From DASXSB01 sp036506275 (GTDB taxonomy: Bacteria; Methylomirabilota; Methylomirabilia; Rokubacteriales; CSP1-6): a stretch of 46,634 bases of DNA. The stretch spans positions 1 to 46,634 of the forward strand of contig DASXSB010000080.1 of the NCBI GenBank assembly GCA_036506275.1, read 5' to 3'. This document shows, piece after piece, positions 8,527 through 16,612 of this stretch. The position numbers were made by a program, and so were the translations under genes. Each line of letters starts with the position of its first letter. Position 1 is the first letter of the stretch. The notes under the pieces were generated by a model, which did not search any database, was not told where the DNA came from, and saw only the letters and a program-made list of their open reading frames with translations.

Positions 8527-9827
8527 CCTTCCGGGCGCTCCTCGCCGCCACGTTTCTCGCCGGCATCGCCATCACAGGGTGCGCGACCGTGGCCGGCGAC
8601 GGGCCCGATTACGCGGGGATCCCGGCGTGGCCATCGCGCGCGGTTCCCGAAGCGCGCGGCGACGTCGTCACCCGCGGCGACGGCGCGCGCGAGGCCGTCC
8701 GCTATCGCGGGTGGACGCGCGAGGACTTCGGCCGCTTCCGGACGTACGCATACGGTGAGACGCGTCCGGAGCCGTCGGTGGTGCGCGCGGTGAAGCCGGC
8801 GGGAGTGGTCGGCGATCCCCAGCGCGGCCGGCGGCTCTTTCTCGATCGCGCCAAGGGCCCGTGCACCGGCTGTCACCTCGTTCCCGGCGACGACGTGTGG
8901 CCGGCGGGTAGCGTCGGCCCCGATCTCTCGACGATCGGCGACCGTGGTCTCTCCAACGAACATCTGTATGCGCACATCTACGATCCGCGCCCACTCTTTC
9001 CGAACACCACCATGCCTCCCTGGGGCGCGACCGGACTCTTCACCCCCGAGGAGATCGTTCACCTCGTGGCGTATCTCCAGACCCTGCATGGCCCCGTGCC
9101 GCCCGAACGCGATCCCGAGCGCAATCCCGCCACGCGGCGCAAGTCCGCCGGCTTCGGGGACAACCTGGACCCCACCAACAATCCGGCCCTTCTCCTGGCG
9201 GAAGATGCGGAAGAGCGCTGGACGGCTCCCGGCGCCAGCGGCAAGGCGTGCCGCGACTGCCACGCCGGCGCGCCCGCCGCCGCCATGAAGGGCGTGGCCG
9301 TCCGATACCCGAAGTTCGTCGCCGCCTACCGGCGGGTCATGAGCGTGGAGGACTTCCTCAGCGTGCACGCTCCCGAAACGACGGGCACGGCCATGCCCGA
9401 GGAGAGCGCAGAGAATCTCGCCATGACCATGCTCGTGAAGATGGCGTCGAACGGCATGCCGGTGGCGGTCGACACCGAGAGCCCGGAGGCGCGCGCGGCG
9501 TGGCGCCGGGGCAAGGCATCGTTCGAGCGACGCGTGGGCGCGCGCAACCACGCCTGCGCCGACTGCCACGTCCCCGAGCGCGGCGCCGACAAGTTCCTCG
9601 GCGGCCGCCTCCTCGCCGACGTCACCATCGGCCTCACGCGCCATTTCCCCACCTGGCGCACGAGCCAGAGCGAGGTCTGGGACATGCGCAAGCGGATGCA
9701 GTGGTGCATGACGCCGCTCGGCATGAACATGCTCGCCGCCGACGCCATCGAATACGCCGAGCTCGAGCTGTACCTGACGTCGTTCGACAACGGCAAGCCG
9801 CTCAGCGTTCCCGGCATCCGGCACTGA
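8523..9827 (+). CDS. soxXA: SoxX-SoxA fusion cytochrome (thiosulfate-conjugating c-type cytochrome)
   Basis: A single 434-residue chain joining the two subunits of SoxAX, which links thiosulfate to the SoxY cysteine. The N-terminus is a lipoprotein signal (LAGIAITGC), so the protein should be lipid-anchored. The SoxX part has haem motif CTGCH (C114-C117). The SoxA part has two haem motifs, CRDCH (C243-C246) and CADCH (C345-C348), and the active-site cysteine C395 in RMQWCM, followed by the usual EYAELELYLTSF. Three haems are thus predicted. No ATG, GTG or TTG lies between the soxZ coding region and the signal sequence, so initiation is placed at a CTG overlapping the soxZ stop (CTGA). Any later start would remove the export signal. 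Confidence 0.9.
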   Translation: MTFRALLAATFLAGIAITGCATVAGDGPDYAGIPAWPSRAVPEARGDVVTRGDGAREAVRYRGWTREDFGRFRTYAYGETRPEPSVVRAVKPAGVVGDPQRGRRLFLDRAKGPCTGCHLVPGDDVWPAGSVGPDLSTIGDRGLSNEHLYAHIYDPRPLFPNTTMPPWGATGLFTPEEIVHLVAYLQTLHGPVPPERDPERNPATRRKSAGFGDNLDPTNNPALLLAEDAEERWTAPGASGKACRDCHAGAPAAAMKGVAVRYPKFVAAYRRVMSVEDFLSVHAPETTGTAMPEESAENLAMTMLVKMASNGMPVAVDTESPEARAAWRRGKASFERRVGARNHACADCHVPERGADKFLGGRLLADVTIGLTRHFPTWRTSQSEVWDMRKRMQWCMTPLGMNMLAADAIEYAELELYLTSFDNGKPLSVPGIRH

Positions 9828-9861
9828 TCGCGGCCGGGCGCCGTCGAGGAGGATGACGCGC

Positions 9862-10320
9862 GTGGGAGAGCCCGCCCGCTTTCGACTCAAAGTCCGGCAC
9901 TACGAGGTCGACGATTACGGGCACGTCAACCACGCCCACTACGTTCACTATCTGGAGACCGCGCGCGTGGAGGCGCTGGACGCGCTCGGCCTCGGCCTTC
10001 GCGAGATGCGCCGCCACGGCCTGATGATCGTCGCCGCCGAGCTGACCGTGAAGTACCATTCCCCCGCCGGTCCCAGCGACGTCCTCGAGATCGTGACCCA
10101 CATCCGCGAGCTGCGCGGCGCCCGCACGCTCTGGGTGCAGGAGGTGCGTGACGCCATCAGCGGCCGCCTCGTGGCAAGCGCCGAGGTCACGGGCGCGTTC
10201 ATGACCGACACCGGCCGCCCCGCCCGTGCGCCCGCCCTCTTTCACGAGCGCCTCGCCTCCCTTCACATCCCCGACGATTCATCGCCGCCGGCGGCCACGA
10301 TGTCGCCGCCGCGACAGTAA
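9862..10320 (+). CDS. Hot-dog fold acyl-CoA thioesterase (YbgC/4HBT family)
   Basis: A thioesterase of the 4-hydroxybenzoyl-CoA type, about 152 residues. The family signature DDYGHVNHAHYVHYLETAR is complete, with the catalytic aspartate in the HYEVDDYGHVNH segment. GTG 9862 is chosen because the GAGGAGG ribosome binding site at 9846-9852 is seven bases before it. The in-frame ATG at 9853 abuts that site directly and would be badly spaced. Its place inside a sox operon, between soxXA and soxB, is notable, but the acyl substrate is unknown. Confidence 0.85.
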   Translation: MGEPARFRLKVRHYEVDDYGHVNHAHYVHYLETARVEALDALGLGLREMRRHGLMIVAAELTVKYHSPAGPSDVLEIVTHIRELRGARTLWVQEVRDAISGRLVASAEVTGAFMTDTGRPARAPALFHERLASLHIPDDSSPPAATMSPPRQ

Positions 10321-10362
10321 TGTCCTCGTCCCGTCCCGGCTGCGGCGGGCGCGCTCGATAGC

Positions 10363-12048
10363 ATGGAAGTCACGCGCCGCGACTTACTCCGTCTGGCGTT
10401 GGTGGCGGCGGGCGCCGGGATCGGGCCGCGCGCGCTGGAGGCAGCGGAGACGGCACCGGCGCGGCTCCTCGACTTCGAGCCGCTCGGCAATGTCACGCTG
10501 CTGCATCTGACCGACGCCCACGCCACGCTCTTGCCGGTATATTACCGGGAACCCGATACCCTCCTCGGTGTCGGCCCCGAGCGTGGCAAGCCCCCGTACA
10601 TCACCGGCGCCGACTATCTCCGGACCTACGGGATCCCGCGCGGGAGCGTGGAAGCCTACGCGGGGACGTACCTCGATTTCGCCGCCCTCGCGGCTCGGTA
10701 CGGAGCGATGGGCGGCTATGCCCGTCTCGCCACGCTCGTGCAGCGCATTCGCGCGGAGCGTCCCGACCGCACGCTCCTGCTCGATGGCGGCGACACCATC
10801 CAGGGGTCGGCTACCGCGCTCTGGAGCCGCGGCGAGGACATGGTGCGCGTCTCGAATCAGCTCGGCGTCGAGATCCTCACCCCTCACTGGGAGTTCGTCT
10901 ACGGCCTCGACCGCGCGCGCGAACTCTTCGGCGACCGGCAGCGGCGCGGTGTCTTCCGCGGCGACTTCATCGCCCACAACGTGTCGGAGGCCGGCTGGGG
11001 GGATCCCGTCTTCGCGCCATACACGATGCGCGAGGTCGGGGGCGCGCGCGTGGCCGTCATCGGACAGGCGTTTCCCTACACGCCCGTCGCCCATCCACGA
11101 CGTCTCGTTCCCGATCTCACCTTCGGCATCCGCGAGGACGGCCTGCAGGCCCAAGTGGACGAGGTGCGCGACGCCGGTCGCGCCGATCTCGTCGTGTTGC
11201 TGAGCCACAACGGTCTGCCCGTCGACCTCAAGCTCGCCGGCCGCGTGCACGGGCTCGACGTCATTCTCGGCGGCCACACCCACGACGCGCTCCCCGTCCC
11301 CATCACCGTCGGGCGGACGCTGGTGGTGAACTCCGGGTCGCACGGCAAGTTCCTGAGCCGTCTCGACCTCGACGTCCGCGGTCGTCGCGTGATGGCCCAT
11401 CGCTACCGCCTGCTGCCGATCCTTGCCTCCGCGCTCCCCGAGGATCCCGCCATGGCGGCGCTCGTGCAGGAGCTCCGCGCGCCCCACGCCGCGCGTCTTG
11501 CCGAGCCGCTCGCGGTGTCCGAGTCGCTCCTGTACCGTCGCGGCAACTTCAACGGCTCCTTCGACGAGGTCATCCTGGACGCGCTCCTGAAGCACGCCGA
11601 CGCCGAGGTCGCGTTCTCGCCCGGGTTCCGCTGGGGACGCGCGGTCCTGCCGGGACAGACGATCACGCTCGAGGACGTCTACGCGCACACCGCTCTCACG
11701 TATCCAAACACGTGGACCCGCGAGCTCACGGGCGCGGAGATTCGCTCCATCATGGAGGACGTGGCCGACAACCTGTTCCACGCCGACCCGTACTACCGGC
11801 AGGGCGGCGACATGGTGCGCCTGGGAGGCCTCACGTACACGATCGATCCCGAGCGCCCGCGCGGACGGCGGATCCGCGACATCGCCGTGGCCGGGCGTCC
11901 GCTCGAGGCGTCGCGCCGTTACAAGGCCACGGGGTGGGCGAGCGTCGGCGAGGCGACGGGGCCGCCCGCGTGGGACGTGGTGGCCGATCACCTGCGCAGC
12001 GTCAAGCGCGTGCGTATCGAAGGCCGGTCGCGGGTCCGTATCGGGTGA
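10363..12048 (+). CDS. soxB: Thiosulfohydrolase SoxB
   Basis: A 561-residue periplasmic dimanganese enzyme that releases sulfate from the sulfonated SoxY cysteine. It has a twin-arginine signal (TRRDLLRLALV). The N-terminal metallophosphoesterase domain shows LTDAHATLLPVYYREP, LLDGGDTIQGSA and LGGHTHDALPVP. The C-terminal 5'-nucleotidase-like domain follows from about residue 375. The LPVYYREP form of the first motif separates SoxB from 5'-nucleotidases. It is the last core sox gene here; soxCD is absent, so sulfane sulfur would have to be handled by another route. Confidence 0.95.
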   Translation: MEVTRRDLLRLALVAAGAGIGPRALEAAETAPARLLDFEPLGNVTLLHLTDAHATLLPVYYREPDTLLGVGPERGKPPYITGADYLRTYGIPRGSVEAYAGTYLDFAALAARYGAMGGYARLATLVQRIRAERPDRTLLLDGGDTIQGSATALWSRGEDMVRVSNQLGVEILTPHWEFVYGLDRARELFGDRQRRGVFRGDFIAHNVSEAGWGDPVFAPYTMREVGGARVAVIGQAFPYTPVAHPRRLVPDLTFGIREDGLQAQVDEVRDAGRADLVVLLSHNGLPVDLKLAGRVHGLDVILGGHTHDALPVPITVGRTLVVNSGSHGKFLSRLDLDVRGRRVMAHRYRLLPILASALPEDPAMAALVQELRAPHAARLAEPLAVSESLLYRRGNFNGSFDEVILDALLKHADAEVAFSPGFRWGRAVLPGQTITLEDVYAHTALTYPNTWTRELTGAEIRSIMEDVADNLFHADPYYRQGGDMVRLGGLTYTIDPERPRGRRIRDIAVAGRPLEASRRYKATGWASVGEATGPPAWDVVADHLRSVKRVRIEGRSRVRIG

Positions 12049-12451
12049 CCATCGGCCCTCACGGGAGACGGATCGCGTGATAGCTTCCCGCTTCCGTCCC
12101 CGGCTGGGCCAAGGGAGCGGGGAGGGCGGTCGCCTGGAGCGGCGCCCGTAGCCGATAAAACCTCATGTCCCCGGTCCGATATAGGAAGGTTGGCTCGAGC
12201 AGCGCGAAATCCTCGAGCGTGTCACCGGCGAACACCACCGGCGCGCGCGCTCCATCGAGAGGCAGGAGCGTTGTCTTGCGTCTGCTCCGTGACGAGGACA
12301 CCGACGCGCTGTGAGCGCGATGACGAGCGACCATCGCGCGCTGACCTCGGCCGGCGCCAACATGGCGGAACCGTACGGCAACCTAGCCGCGACCGTCAAC
12401 GCGGTATCCTACCGACCGCCGCGACTCCAGTGCGCAGGCGCGGGAGGTGAG
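12049..12451. other. Intergenic region after soxB with a doubtful minus-strand reading frame
   Basis: About 400 bases separate soxB from the thioredoxin-like gene. A minus-strand frame at 12059-12334 (91 codons) contains a stretch with normal protein character, VVFAGDTLEDFALLEPTFLY, that could be the remnant of a HAD-like or other gene. Its N-terminal third looks random and no ribosome binding site is evident. I treat it as a possible gene relic, not as a gene. The region may also hold the promoter for the downstream gene. Confidence 0.3.
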
Positions 12452-13057
12452 ATGCGACCCGAAACGATCCGACGCGTCGTCATGGGAGCGCTCGTCGTGG
12501 CCGTGGTCGTCGTCGCGCTGGCGGTCACCCAACGGGGTGTCCGTGACGGCGGCCGGCCACGCCCGGCGCTGACCGCGGACGGGAGCGCCGCGCGCGACGA
12601 CCGACTCATCGACCTTCAGCTCGTGCCGCTGGAAGGAACGCCGCCGGCGTTCACGCTGGACACGCTCGGCGGCGGCCGCGTGTCGCTGGCCGACTTCCGC
12701 GGACGCCCCGTCCTCATCTACTTCTGGGCGTCGTGGTGACCGCACTGCTCGAGGGAGTTGCCCTCGACCATCGAGGAGATGCACCGGGAATGGAGCGGGC
12801 GCGGTCTCGTCGTCCTCGCCCTCAACATCGAAGAAAGCCCCGAGGACGTCGCGACGTGGGTGAAGGCGCACGGCATCAGCGTTCCGGTGCTGCTGGATCC
12901 GCCGGGCGCGATGACGAGGGCGTACGGGGTGACGGCGACGCCCACGGTTTTCGTCGTCGATCGCAACGGGATGCTGGTGGCGAAAGCGCTCGGAACCCGG
13001 CCGTGGACGGGTGAGCAGGGACGCGCGCTCATCGCCGATCTCGTGGGAGGCTCGTGA
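12452..13057 (+). CDS. Membrane-anchored TlpA/SoxW-like thioredoxin, predicted selenoprotein (Sec at TGA 12737-12739)
   Basis: Read through one in-frame TGA, this is a 201-residue protein. It has an N-terminal membrane anchor (VVMGALVVAVVVVALAV), a periplasmic linker and a complete TlpA-type thioredoxin fold: PPAFTLDTLGGGRVSLADF, then VLIYFWASW-U-PHC, then VVLALNIEES, the cis-proline region VTATPTVFVVDRNG, and a normal C-terminus. TGA stands exactly where the first active-site cysteine of WASWCPHC would be, giving Sec96-Pro-His-Cys99. A SECIS-like hairpin begins nine bases after the TGA. ATG 12452 follows a GGGAGGTGAG ribosome binding site. In sox clusters SoxW/SoxS thioredoxins keep SoxYZ reduced, so a role in sulfur-carrier redox maintenance is likely by position. 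A TGC/TGT to TGA mutation or sequencing error is the alternative. Confidence 0.82.
12749..12767 (+). promoter_or_regulatory. Bacterial SECIS-like hairpin for selenocysteine insertion
   Basis: TCGAGGG (12749-12755) and CCCTCGA (12761-12767) form a perfect 7-bp stem with the five-base loop AGTTG; TG/CA pairs extend it across a C-C mismatch. The loop starts 17 bases after the TGA and has G as its second base. Known bacterial SECIS elements have a short apical loop 16-37 bases downstream of the UGA with a G in the first two loop positions, so it fits the rule. The hairpin lies within the coding sequence, as required in bacteria. Confidence 0.75.
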
Positions 13058-13058
13058 C

Positions 13059-13865
13059 ATGCGGAGGCTGGAGAAGAAGGTCGCGATCGTCACCGGCGGC
13101 GGTACCGGCATCGGCCGCGCGACGGCGCTCATGCTCGCCGCGGAGGGAGCGACGGTCGTGGTCGTCGGACGCCGCCCGCAACCGCTCGACGCCGTCGTGA
13201 AGGAGATCGAAACCGCGAACGGGTGCGCCACCGCTCGGTCCATCGATCTCGAGCATGCGGAGGAAGCGGCCGCGCTCGGGCGCTGGGCCGCCAAGCAATT
13301 CGGCCGCGTGGACGTGCTCGTGAACAACGCCGGTCACTCGAGCCGCGTGCGCAACATCCGCTGGGTCGGTCGCGACGAGTGGGACAGCGTGCTCGCGGTG
13401 AACCTGACCGCCGTCTACGCGCTCACGCAGGCGGTCCTGCCGTCGATGCTCGCGCAAGGGGAAGGAACGATCGTGACGGTGGCCTCCCTCGCGGCCCTCC
13501 GCCCGGGTTTGCTGAGTGGGGCGCCCTACGGCGCCGCCAAGGCGGCGGTGCGAAACCTCATGGCGTCCATCCACACCACGCTCCGGAACTCGGGCATCCG
13601 AGCCACCACCATCATGCCGGCGGAGGTCGACACGCCGATCCTCGACCGCCGGCCGTCGCCTCCCGACGCCTCCGCCCGCGCCACGATGATGAAGCCGGAG
13701 GACGTGGCGGCCGCCATCCTCCTCTGCGTGACGTTGCCCGCGCGCACCGTGATCGAGGAGATCGTCATGAGTCCCACCATCCAGCGCGACGTGAGCGCTG
13801 ATATCGAGGCCGGGCGGCGGGAGGGCGATCCTTCCGGCGGACCGGTGGAGGGCAGGCATGAGTGA
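13059..13865 (+). CDS. Short-chain dehydrogenase/reductase (SDR)
   Basis: A 268-residue classical SDR oxidoreductase acting on an unknown alcohol or ketone. It has the cofactor-binding motif TGGGTGIG (residues 12-19), the NNAG motif, and the catalytic Ser...Tyr-x3-Lys (VASLAAL then YGAAKAA). The start is ATG 13059 after GGGAGG with eight bases spacing, one base after the selenoprotein stop. The C-terminus overlaps the start of the next gene by eight bases. The spacing puts it in one transcript with the thioredoxin-like gene and the dehalogenase, but a shared function is not evident. Confidence 0.88.
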   Translation: MRRLEKKVAIVTGGGTGIGRATALMLAAEGATVVVVGRRPQPLDAVVKEIETANGCATARSIDLEHAEEAAALGRWAAKQFGRVDVLVNNAGHSSRVRNIRWVGRDEWDSVLAVNLTAVYALTQAVLPSMLAQGEGTIVTVASLAALRPGLLSGAPYGAAKAAVRNLMASIHTTLRNSGIRATTIMPAEVDTPILDRRPSPPDASARATMMKPEDVAAAILLCVTLPARTVIEEIVMSPTIQRDVSADIEAGRREGDPSGGPVEGRHE

Positions 13866-14736
13866 CCCCGCTCCCGATCAACACCCGCGTCGCCGTCTTC
13901 GCGTGCTCGACATCGACATGGCATACGTCGAGGTCGGGAGCGGCGATCCCGTCGTGTTCCTGCACGGCAATCCGACGTCGTCGTATCTCTGGCGCAACGT
14001 CATCCCGCACGTGGGCACGCTCGCGCGCTGTCTCGCCCCCGATCTTCCGGGCATGGGCCAGTCCGGACGTATTCCCGGCGGCTCCTACCGGTTCGCCGAT
14101 CACGCGCGCTACGTGGACGCCTGGCTGGAGGCGGTGGGCGCCACGCGCGACGTGACATTCGTGATCCACGACTGGGGCTCGGCGCTCGGGTTCCACTGGG
14201 CGCACCGTCACCCCGATCGTGTCCGCGGTCTCGTCTACATGGAAGCGATCGTGCGCCCCCTCACGTGGGCGGAGTGGCCGGAACGGGCGCGCGGCATCTT
14301 CCAGGCCATGCGCTCACCCGCCGGCGAGGAGCTCGTGCTGCAGAAGAATGTCTTCGTCGAGCGCATCCTTCCCGCGAGCGTCCTGCGCAAGCTCACCGAC
14401 GACGAGATGGCAGTCTACCGACGTCCCTTCGCCGAAGCGGGCGAGTCGCGACGCCCCACCCTCACGTGGCCGCGCGAGATCCCCGTCGACGGCGAGCCTG
14501 CCGACGTGGTCGCGATCGTCGACGGCTACGCACGGTGGCTGTCCGCGAGTCCCGTGCCCAAGCTGTTCGTCAACGCGGAGCCGGGATCGATCCTGGTGGG
14601 GCCACCGCGCGAGTTCTGCCGCACCTGGCCGAACCAGCGGGAGGTGACGGTGAAGGGGAGCCACTTCGTGCAGGAAGATTCGCCGGACGAGATCGGCAGC
14701 GCGGTGGCGGCGTTCGTGCGGCAAACACGGCGGTGA
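13858..14736 (+). CDS. dhaA: Haloalkane dehalogenase (alpha/beta hydrolase)
   Basis: A 292-residue hydrolase matching subfamily II haloalkane dehalogenases in length and residue numbering. Visible are HGNPTSSYLWRNVIPH with the halide-binding Asn38, HDWGSALGFHWA with nucleophile Asp105 and halide-binding Trp106, the acid Glu129 (YMEAIVRP), and base His269 (KGSHFVQED). Such enzymes replace halide with hydroxyl on haloalkanes; an SDR next door could oxidise the resulting alcohol, which is inference. A GGAGGGC ribosome binding site precedes ATG 13858. The stop overlaps the next start as GTGA. Confidence 0.9.
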   Translation: MSDPAPDQHPRRRLRVLDIDMAYVEVGSGDPVVFLHGNPTSSYLWRNVIPHVGTLARCLAPDLPGMGQSGRIPGGSYRFADHARYVDAWLEAVGATRDVTFVIHDWGSALGFHWAHRHPDRVRGLVYMEAIVRPLTWAEWPERARGIFQAMRSPAGEELVLQKNVFVERILPASVLRKLTDDEMAVYRRPFAEAGESRRPTLTWPREIPVDGEPADVVAIVDGYARWLSASPVPKLFVNAEPGSILVGPPREFCRTWPNQREVTVKGSHFVQEDSPDEIGSAVAAFVRQTRR

Positions 14737-15986
14737 TCCTGCACGTCGCCAACGGCGACGTCGCCGCCGGCCGGCTGCGCGAGGCGGACCTCGACGGTGA
14801 CGTGGTGACGCTCATCGATGCGCTGCACGAGGGGCCGACGCCGGCGGGGTTGCCGCCGGCGCAATGGCGCGCCTGTCGCGCGCGCTTCGTCGCCGCCGCC
14901 GGGTGGGCGACGTTCGACGGCGCTCTTGCGCGCCTCACCGAGGCCGACACCGCCCTCGAATCCGCCGCGCGCTACAAAGAAGTCGTGCTCTGGTTCGAGC
15001 ACGATCTCAACTGCCAGCTCGCGCTGATTCGTGTTCTCGATCGGCTGCGCGATCTTGCATCGGCGACCCGGCTCGGTCTCGTCTGCATCGATACCTATCC
15101 CGGCCGCTCCGACTTCATGGGTCTTGGTCAGCTCACGCCCGCCGAGCTCGGTGGCCTCTTCGATACGCGAGAGGCGGTCAGCGTGGCCGCCCTCGACCTT
15201 GCCCACGCGGCGTGGGCGGCGTTCTGCGCTCCCGATCCTTGGCCGTTGCTCGCCGTCGGCGCCGGTTCCACGCAGGCGCTCCCCTTCCTCGGGCGGGCCC
15301 TCCGCCGTCACCTGGAGCAGTTCCCATCGCGCGCGATCGGCCTCGCGCGTACCGACCGTGAGATCCTCGACGCCCTGGCGACGGGAATCACCGACCGCGC
15401 CGCGCTCTTCCGCGCCGTTCAACGCCGGGAGTCGGCGCCGTTCATGGGCGACACGATCTTCTTCGACTACGTGTCGCGGTTGGCGTCCGCGCGCAATCCC
15501 CTCATTGCCGGCGCCGACGGCGACCTCCATCTGACCGACGCCGCGCTCGCCGTGCGCGCGGGTGGTGCGGATGCCGTCGCGCTTAACGGCATCGACCGCT
15601 GGCTGGGCGGCGTGCACCTCCGGGACGACCGTGTGTGGCGCTGGGACAATGAGGGGGCACGATCGTGGGCCCGTCCTGGTGAGCGTGGCCAGGGCGGACC
15701 CTCGAAGCCGGTTCGCGCCCCGCAAGTCCACGATCGCCCTCAGCGCGACCGCCCGGCGCCGGCAGCGGCGGTGACGACGCGACCCTTCCGGAGCGCCACG
15801 GCCACCGCCTGCACAAGTCGCCTGGCCAACGCCCGGTCGCGGCGTGGTGGACGCGATGTCTTCGCGAGGCGTACGAGATGGCGGCGAAGTGCCTCCCGCC
15901 GGGCATCGGCGATTTGCTCCCGGATCAGCACGTATTCGAGATACGAATCCATCCACATCATCGGTGATCTCCTTCACGCTCGGTGA
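14733..15986 (+). CDS. DUF1835 family protein with probable read-through C-terminal tail
   Basis: The first ~305 residues form a normal DUF1835 protein: it opens VILHVANGDVAAGRLREADL and has VVLWFEHDLNCQLALIRVL and IDTYPGRSDFMGLGQLT. The family has no settled function. The GTG start overlaps the dehalogenase stop. Family-like sequence ends near VWRWDNEG (about 15650). The remaining ~110 codons are arginine-rich and lie opposite the small minus-strand gene at 15740-15961, so they look like non-coding sequence read after loss of the original stop. The functional gene may end near 15655 in relatives. Confidence 0.75.
   Translation: MILHVANGDVAAGRLREADLDGDVVTLIDALHEGPTPAGLPPAQWRACRARFVAAAGWATFDGALARLTEADTALESAARYKEVVLWFEHDLNCQLALIRVLDRLRDLASATRLGLVCIDTYPGRSDFMGLGQLTPAELGGLFDTREAVSVAALDLAHAAWAAFCAPDPWPLLAVGAGSTQALPFLGRALRRHLEQFPSRAIGLARTDREILDALATGITDRAALFRAVQRRESAPFMGDTIFFDYVSRLASARNPLIAGADGDLHLTDAALAVRAGGADAVALNGIDRWLGGVHLRDDRVWRWDNEGARSWARPGERGQGGPSKPVRAPQVHDRPQRDRPAPAAAVTTRPFRSATATACTSRLANARSRRGGRDVFARRTRWRRSASRRASAICSRISTYSRYESIHIIGDLLHAR
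15740..15961 (-). CDS. Small hypothetical protein (73 residues)
   Basis: The product begins MMWMDSYLEYVLIREQIADA and is helical and strongly basic, with many Arg-Arg pairs. An AAGGAG ribosome binding site lies seven bases before the first ATG on the minus strand, and the N-terminal half has normal amino-acid composition, which argues that it is real. It lies antisense to the tail of the DUF1835 reading frame. No function is recognised; a small regulatory or nucleic-acid-contacting protein is possible but unproven. Confidence 0.55.
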   Translation of the reverse strand: MMWMDSYLEYVLIREQIADARREALRRHLVRLAKTSRPPRRDRALARRLVQAVAVALRKGRVVTAAAGAGRSR

Positions 15987-15996
15987 ACACCGCGGC

Positions 15997-16509
15997 TCAC
16001 CGGTGGCTGACGAGCGATGCGGTCCCGGAGGTTTCGTTGACGAGAATGCGAACGGCGCCCGGCGTGACGTCGTAGGGATCTCGCACGGGGTGCGGCGCCT
16101 CCCGCGTCCCCACGTAATTCAGCGCGAGCTCGAACACCGTCACGAGCTCACCCTCCACCTTGCGCTGTCGTGCCCATCCGCCAACGACGTACGTCTTCGG
16201 AATCTCGCCGGATCGACCCCACTCGGCGAACCCCGCCACGTGGCCGCGGCCCTCCACGAGATCGACGAGGAGCGCGGCCCGACGAGCCTGGGCGACGGCG
16301 CCGGGCCGCTCCGTGAACACGATCTCGTAGGCGCCGACCTCGTACGCCACGGCACCGTGGCCGACCAGGCGGGCGGCTTGCAGGCGCCGTCCCTCGACCG
16401 GGACCTCTTCCGCGATCGTCGAAGCGCCGCAGCCGGCGGCGGTGAACCCGAGCAACATCAGCACCGTGAACCGTGCATAACGTCGGATCGAAGCGGCGTG
16501 TCGCCGCAT
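15997..16509 (-). CDS. Hypothetical lipoprotein
   Basis: A 170-residue exported protein with a lipoprotein signal: basic N-region, hydrophobic FTVLMLLGFTAAG and lipobox Cys (TAAGC). The mature part is a soluble domain with no motif I recognise (segments AVAYEVGAYEIVFTERPG and YDVTPGAVRILVNE). Start 16509 has AAGGA eight bases upstream and gives a normal signal length. An alternative in-frame ATG at 16584 has an even stronger AAGGAGGA but would put some 26 extra residues before the signal. Transcribed divergently from the beta-propeller gene, with matching palindromic operators in the shared upstream region. Confidence 0.7.
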   Translation of the reverse strand: MRRHAASIRRYARFTVLMLLGFTAAGCGASTIAEEVPVEGRRLQAARLVGHGAVAYEVGAYEIVFTERPGAVAQARRAALLVDLVEGRGHVAGFAEWGRSGEIPKTYVVGGWARQRKVEGELVTVFELALNYVGTREAPHPVRDPYDVTPGAVRILVNETSGTASLVSHR

Positions 16510-16612
16510 GGCGGCTGTCCTTTCCTTCCGAAACGTGTCGGTCACGAGCTCCGTTTGCCGGCGGCCCGATTCGATGTCCTTCATGGACTCCTCCTTAGCT
16601 GGTCTGGTCTTA

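Noticed and set aside
10384..11991. Minus-strand frame of 535 codons opposite soxB
   Set aside because: It is an antisense shadow of soxB with skewed composition and no family motif.
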